A stretch of DNA of 64,000 nucleotides from Ctenosaura bakeri (Eukaryota > Chordata > Lepidosauria > Squamata > Iguanidae): assembly GCA_948474755.1 (NCBI GenBank), contig CAOLHI010001842.1, forward strand, positions 248,001 to 312,000, given 5' to 3'. Made by a program: the position numbers and the translations under genes. Shown piece after piece: positions 60,445 through 64,000 of the stretch. Every line of letters begins with the position of its first letter. The stretch's first letter is position 1. A model generated the notes under the pieces. It was given only the letters and a program-made list of their open reading frames with translations, did not search any database and had not been told where the DNA came from.

Positions 60445-60990
60445 AGGGGGTTCTGCTTTGGTTAGACCTCATCTTGAATACTGTGTCCAGTTTTGGGCAC
60501 TCCAATTCAAGAAGGATATTGACAAGCTGGAGCAAGTCCAAAGGAGGGCAACCAAAATGGTGATGGGCCTGGAAGCCATGAAGCCCTATGGGGATAGACT
60601 TAGAGAACTGGGTATGTTTAGTCTGCAGAAGAGAAGGTTAAGAGGGGACATGATAGCCATGTTTAAATATTTGAAGGGATGCCATGCAGAGGAGGGAGTG
60701 GGCTTGTTTTCTGCTGCTCCAGAGACCAGGACAAGGAGCAATGGATTCAGGCTGCAGGAAAGGAGATTCCACTTGAACCTCAGGAAGGACCTCCTGACAG
60801 TCAGGGCTGTCCGGCAGTGGAATCGGCTGCCTCGGAGTATAGTGGAGGCTCCTTCCTTGGAGGTTTTTAAGCAGAGGCTAGATGGCCATCTGTCGGGAGT
60901 GTTTTGAGAGTGTTCCTGCATGGCGTGGGGTTGGACTGGATGGCCCCTGGGGTCTCTTCCAACTCTACATTTCTACGATTCTATGAAGAG
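60445..60990 (+). mobile_element. CR1 LINE 3' end, young copy
   Basis: Open plus frame 60431..60907 ([19 protein letters not shown] to Leu-Asp-Gly-His-Leu-Ser-Gly-Val-Phe, stop), then the terminus and tail TCTACGATTCTATGA. About 340 bp downstream of the FBXO41 donor, in sense orientation. Confidence 0.93.
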
Positions 60991-61288
60991 GCATCCAGCT
61001 ATTTTCCTGCAGCTGGGCATGCTGTGAGTTCGTCCCTTGCAGGGACCTCCCCAGGGTTCCCTGGAGATTCCGAAAAATGATCCAAATCTCTGGGGAGCCC
61101 ATGCTGCTTGGGGCAGGGGGTCAAGGGGGTGGGTTGTCACAAATTCCTCCCAGGCTGAGGAACTCCAGGGATCTAGGCCTTTTTCATTTCTTCGCTAAGG
61201 TGGGTGCCCAGCCTATTCCTGCCTCAAGCTGAGAGGAGTTTGTGATGTTCTGTTCCCTTGACTCTCTCTTAAGTAGCATGAGCTTCAC
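60991..61288. other. Unassigned sequence
   Basis: No gene or repeat recognised. Confidence 0.3.
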
Positions 61289-61290
61289 AA

Positions 61291-61471
61291 AGGCCATTTT
61301 CTCACTAGCCTGTTATAGCACCACGATTCCACTTTCAACATCCTATGGAATCCTGGGGTTTGCAGTTTTGGGAGGGGCCAACTGGCCCCTCCCGAAACTG
61401 CAAACCCCAGGATTCCATAGGATGTTGAAAGTGGAATCATAGTGCTATCACAGTCCAGTACAAAAATGGGC
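61291..61471. mobile_element. Palindromic DNA element, near-perfect
   Basis: Arms mirror around GGGGCCAACTGGCCCC; right tip degraded (CCAGTACAAAAATGGG). CAA at 61288..61290 and 61472..61474 as likely target copy. Confidence 0.9.
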
Positions 61472-61474
61472 CAA

Positions 61475-61724
61475 GATGCGGATAGCTTTTCAGGGACCTC
61501 CTGGAACTCCTAGAACTCTTTTTTGGCAAGCTCAACTCCTACAGAGTGATGCTGATTCATGGATTAGTTAGCCCAAGTTTCTAAGCTTGATTTTCTTTTT
61601 ACTAAAATTTTTCAACCTGTGTATGGCCATTTGGCTCTGATTGCAAGAGGGGCCCTCCATGCATAGTTGCGACACATCTTTGAATACCAAGCACGACCAA
61701 TGCAAGTGGTCCCTGCGTGGATGG
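61475..61724. other. Unassigned sequence
   Basis: No gene or repeat recognised. Confidence 0.3.
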
Positions 61725-61960
61725 ATGCAAAGGACCAAGTCATTCCTGACTTATGGCAACCCTGAGGTGAATCTATCATGGGAGTTTCTTGGCAGCAAGA
61801 TTTGTTTGGAAGCAGTTTGCCGTTGCCTTCCTCTGAGACTGAAAGAGTGTGACCTGCCTAAGGTTACCTAGTTGTTTTCCATGGCCAAACAGGGATTTGA
61901 ATCTTAGACTCCAGAGTTGTAGTTCCAGTGCTCAAACCACTATACCATGCAGTCCCTGAT
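61725..61960 (-). mobile_element. CORE-type tRNA SINE, long copy
   Basis: CAAAGGACCAAGTCATTCCTGACTTATGGCAACCC, GCAAGATTTGTTTGG, TTGCCTTCCTCTGAGACTGAAAGAGTGTGACC, GGGATTTGAATCTTAGACTCC, ACCACTATACCATGCAGTCC. Lacks the CAACAA tail. Confidence 0.85.
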
Positions 61961-62014
61961 GTTCTCCCTGCACAAATTTTACGAAGCCACCTGAGAATGG
62001 CAACCAGCAGTGAC

Positions 62015-62377
62015 GTAGCAGAAGAGAAGGTTAAGAGGGGATATGATAGCCATGTTTAAATATTTGAAGGGATGCCATGTAGAGGAAGGAGAGGGCTTGT
62101 TTTCTGCTGCTCCAGAGACCAGGACAAGGAGCAATGGATTCAAGCTGCAGGAAAGGAGATTCCACCTGAACCTCAGGAAGAACTTCCTGACAGTCAGGGC
62201 TGTCCGGCAGTGGAATCTGCTGCCTCGGAGTGTGGTGGAGTCTCCTTCCTTGGAGGTTTTTAAGCAGAGGTTTGATGGCCATCTGTCGGGAGTGCTTTGA
62301 GGATGTTCCTGCATGGCAGGGGGTTGGACTGGATGGCCCCTGGGGTCTCTTCCAACTCTACATTTCTATGATTCTAT
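62015..62377 (+). mobile_element. CR1 LINE 3' end, young copy
   Basis: Starts GCAGAAGAGAAGGTTAAGAGG, open plus frame 62043..62300 ending at a TGA after Gly-His-Leu-Ser-Gly-Val-Leu, terminus GGGGTCTCTTCCAACTC and tail CTATGATTCTATGATT. One of the least diverged copies. Confidence 0.93.
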
Positions 62378-63473
62378 GATTACTTCTGGTGAACTGGGGG
62401 AAAGAGGTAAAAATTGTCTCTCCATTCCTGTGCCACTGCCCATCCCTCTTTTTAATTATAGAATTGCTAGAACTATACATCTAGATTCTACTTAACAGGG
62501 CAGTTAGCTGAGATGGGCAATTTTCATCAAGAAAACAGCACTGAAAGTTCATCTCTTCCTCTGCCCACCCAGTGCACCCTGCAACTGTTAGTAGTTCTAG
62601 CCTTGGGTAGAAGATTCATTTGCTAAGTTACAGATCCATTATAATATTGACGTTCTGCACCGGACCAGATAGATTGGTTTTAACTGAAAATAACACGGAA
62701 TAGAATTTTTCTTAGAGCCTTTCCGCAGCACATTGGCACTGTAATTGCTAACATTTAAAGAGATGGGAGACCAGATTGTGGATCCCTGTTGTCTGTCCTA
62801 TTTAGACCTGGAGTCATGTAGTGTTGTAAAGTGACTTTTAAAGTTATTTGGTATATAACTCATTACCAACAGTAGCACCTCGATAATTTGTTGGTGTTCA
62901 GACTGGCACATACACACAAACATGAGCTTTTCATTACCTTTTCCCTATTTTCTATAAGGGTGACCCTATGAGAAGGGGCTGGTGGTTTCCTTATTAGTGA
63001 ACCATTAAATCCACGCTGGGATTTAATCCAAATTTTTAAAGGAGCAGTGCAAGAGACTCATATCTGTCCCTAAAACAGGTAAGCTCTTTAGATAGCTCTT
63101 TCAGTTTAGAATAAAATCTTTCTTACTGCTCCATTGAGATAGTAGCTGCTAGCTGAAAAATAACAAGAAAACATTATTCATTATACACACACAGCCTCGA
63201 ATTATCACCGTTCCCACTGGTTACCTTAGTTTTGAAGTGTAATTTCATACCTCTTTATTATAGGCCTTCCCAACTTATTCCACAGGACAGGGACCAGCAC
63301 ACTCTCAAAAAGCAGAAAGCATCAAAATGTGGAACCAGTCATTTTTTTTGGTGCAAGGGAATTACAGTAAAATGAACCTTTAAATATAACAAAGTACTGT
63401 ACGGTAACATGAACAAAAGTGGATTAGGAATACATACAGGTACTATATGAGAATTTCTGTGCACAGTTTTTAA
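62378..63473. other. Unassigned AT-rich sequence
   Basis: About 1.1 kb without a recognised gene or repeat; probably single-copy intron. Confidence 0.4.
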
Positions 63474-63795
63474 GAATCATAGAATCATAGAAATCTAGAG
63501 TTGGAAGAGACCCCAGGGGCCATCCAGTCCAACCTCCTGCCATGCAGGAACACCCTCAAAGCACTCCCTTGGACAGATGGCCATCCAGCCTCTGCTTAAA
63601 AACCTCCAAAGAAGGAGGAGACTCCACCACACTCCATGGAGGCAGCAGATTCCACTGCCGGACAGCCCTGACTGTCAGGAAGTTCTTCCTGAGGTTCAGG
63701 TGGAATCTCCTTTCCTGCAGCTTGAATCCATGGCTCCTTGTCCTGGTCTCTGGAGCAGCAGAAAACAAGCCCTCTCCTTCCTTTACATGGCATGA
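63474..63795 (-). mobile_element. CR1 LINE 3' end, young copy
   Basis: AGAATCATAGAATCATAG tail, terminal block, antisense C-terminus open over 63556..63793, 5'-truncated at the Ala-Met-Pro-Cys-Lys (TACATGGCAT) position. Confidence 0.92.
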
Positions 63796-64000
63796 GATGA
63801 AGGAATCAACTCAGCACCAAGTCGACTGGGACAAAAAGCAGGACGTGGTCGCTTTTTGACAGCCTGCCCTTACAAGCCTTTTCCATTACAACTGGAGCCC
63901 ATATATTTGACATACTGAATATATGGGTTTTAATTGTAATGGAAAAGGGTCAAAAGAGTAGGTCATCAAAAAATTAGGAAGTATCTGTACTCCCCAATGT
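63796..64000. other. Unassigned sequence with a short inverted repeat
   Basis: CCTTTTCCATTACAACTGGAGCCCATATAT (63878..) is mirrored by ATATATGGGTTTTAATTGTAATGGAAAAGG (63920..63949) around TTTGACATACTGA, an inverted repeat of about 30 bp arms; it could be a small hairpin element. Confidence 0.6.

Larger units (their letters stand above)
60107..64000 (+). other. FBXO41: FBXO41 following intron (continues past the window)
   Basis: No further FBXO41 coding sequence was found. The next mammalian segment starts Met-Arg-Glu-His-His-Val after a short variable linker; I see no such codons here. The donor GTACCT is weaker than GTAAGT, so alternative use is possible. Confidence 0.7.

Noticed and set aside
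9476..61471. The repeated palindromes as a CRISPR array, regulatory operator set or rho-independent terminators
   Set aside because: They are dispersed over 50 kb with individual target duplications in a lizard intron; none of the prokaryotic interpretations fits.

Overview
The window is eukaryotic nuclear DNA from a squamate reptile, most likely an iguanian lizard. The evidence is the repeat mixture: CR1 LINE 3' ends in over twenty copies, short squamate-type L1 tails, RTE/BovB fragments, CORE-type tRNA SINEs, 5S rRNA-derived SINEs, a tRNA SINE with a (TAAA)n tail, and SPIN hAT transposons. The species call is inference; I could not run a search.

Only one protein-coding gene is supported: FBXO41 on the + strand. 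The exon at 18231..19244 carries the start codon (18508) and codes for an N-terminal C2H2 zinc finger, a variable linker and the start of a long coiled coil. The next coding exon is 59896..60106 and continues the coiled coil. The two exons join in frame (Gln codon split CA|G). The F-box and LRR-like part must lie to the right of the window. The intron between them is about 40.65 kb and almost entirely transposon-derived. Upstream (1..18230) is repeat-rich 5' flank or first intron; 60107..64000 is the next intron.

The repeats are layered. CR1 copies fall into a young group (tail of direct TCTATGAT units, few changes) and an older, diverged group. One copy (30400..31749) keeps an uninterrupted reverse-transcriptase C-terminal half. 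L1 tails lie at 706, 5675, 10341, 24028, 33696, 34814, 49740 and 52128; five have target-site duplications of 11 to 19 bp. About 25 copies of a near-perfect palindromic element of 150 to 200 bp (ends GGCCATTTCC, no loop, usually a 3-bp target duplication) are scattered from end to end. Three SPIN elements lie at 1546, 43595 and 53147. Two related solo LTRs lie at 8166 and 58046.

The most interesting structures are: (i) the spacer-free palindrome family, including a 250-bp palindrome whose arms have grown outward into a flanking SINE (20776..21025); (ii) a SPIN subfamily carrying a shared GC-rich interior of about 600 bp; (iii) a SPIN at 53147 without a target duplication, sitting between two direct 230-bp copies of its flank, which looks like recombination between two alternative SPIN insertions; (iv) a second DNA-transposon family (22643..23069, 45588..46533) inserted inside the palindromes and carrying a conserved splice-donor-like motif; (v) a five-layer nest at 43.6 to 46.6 kb.
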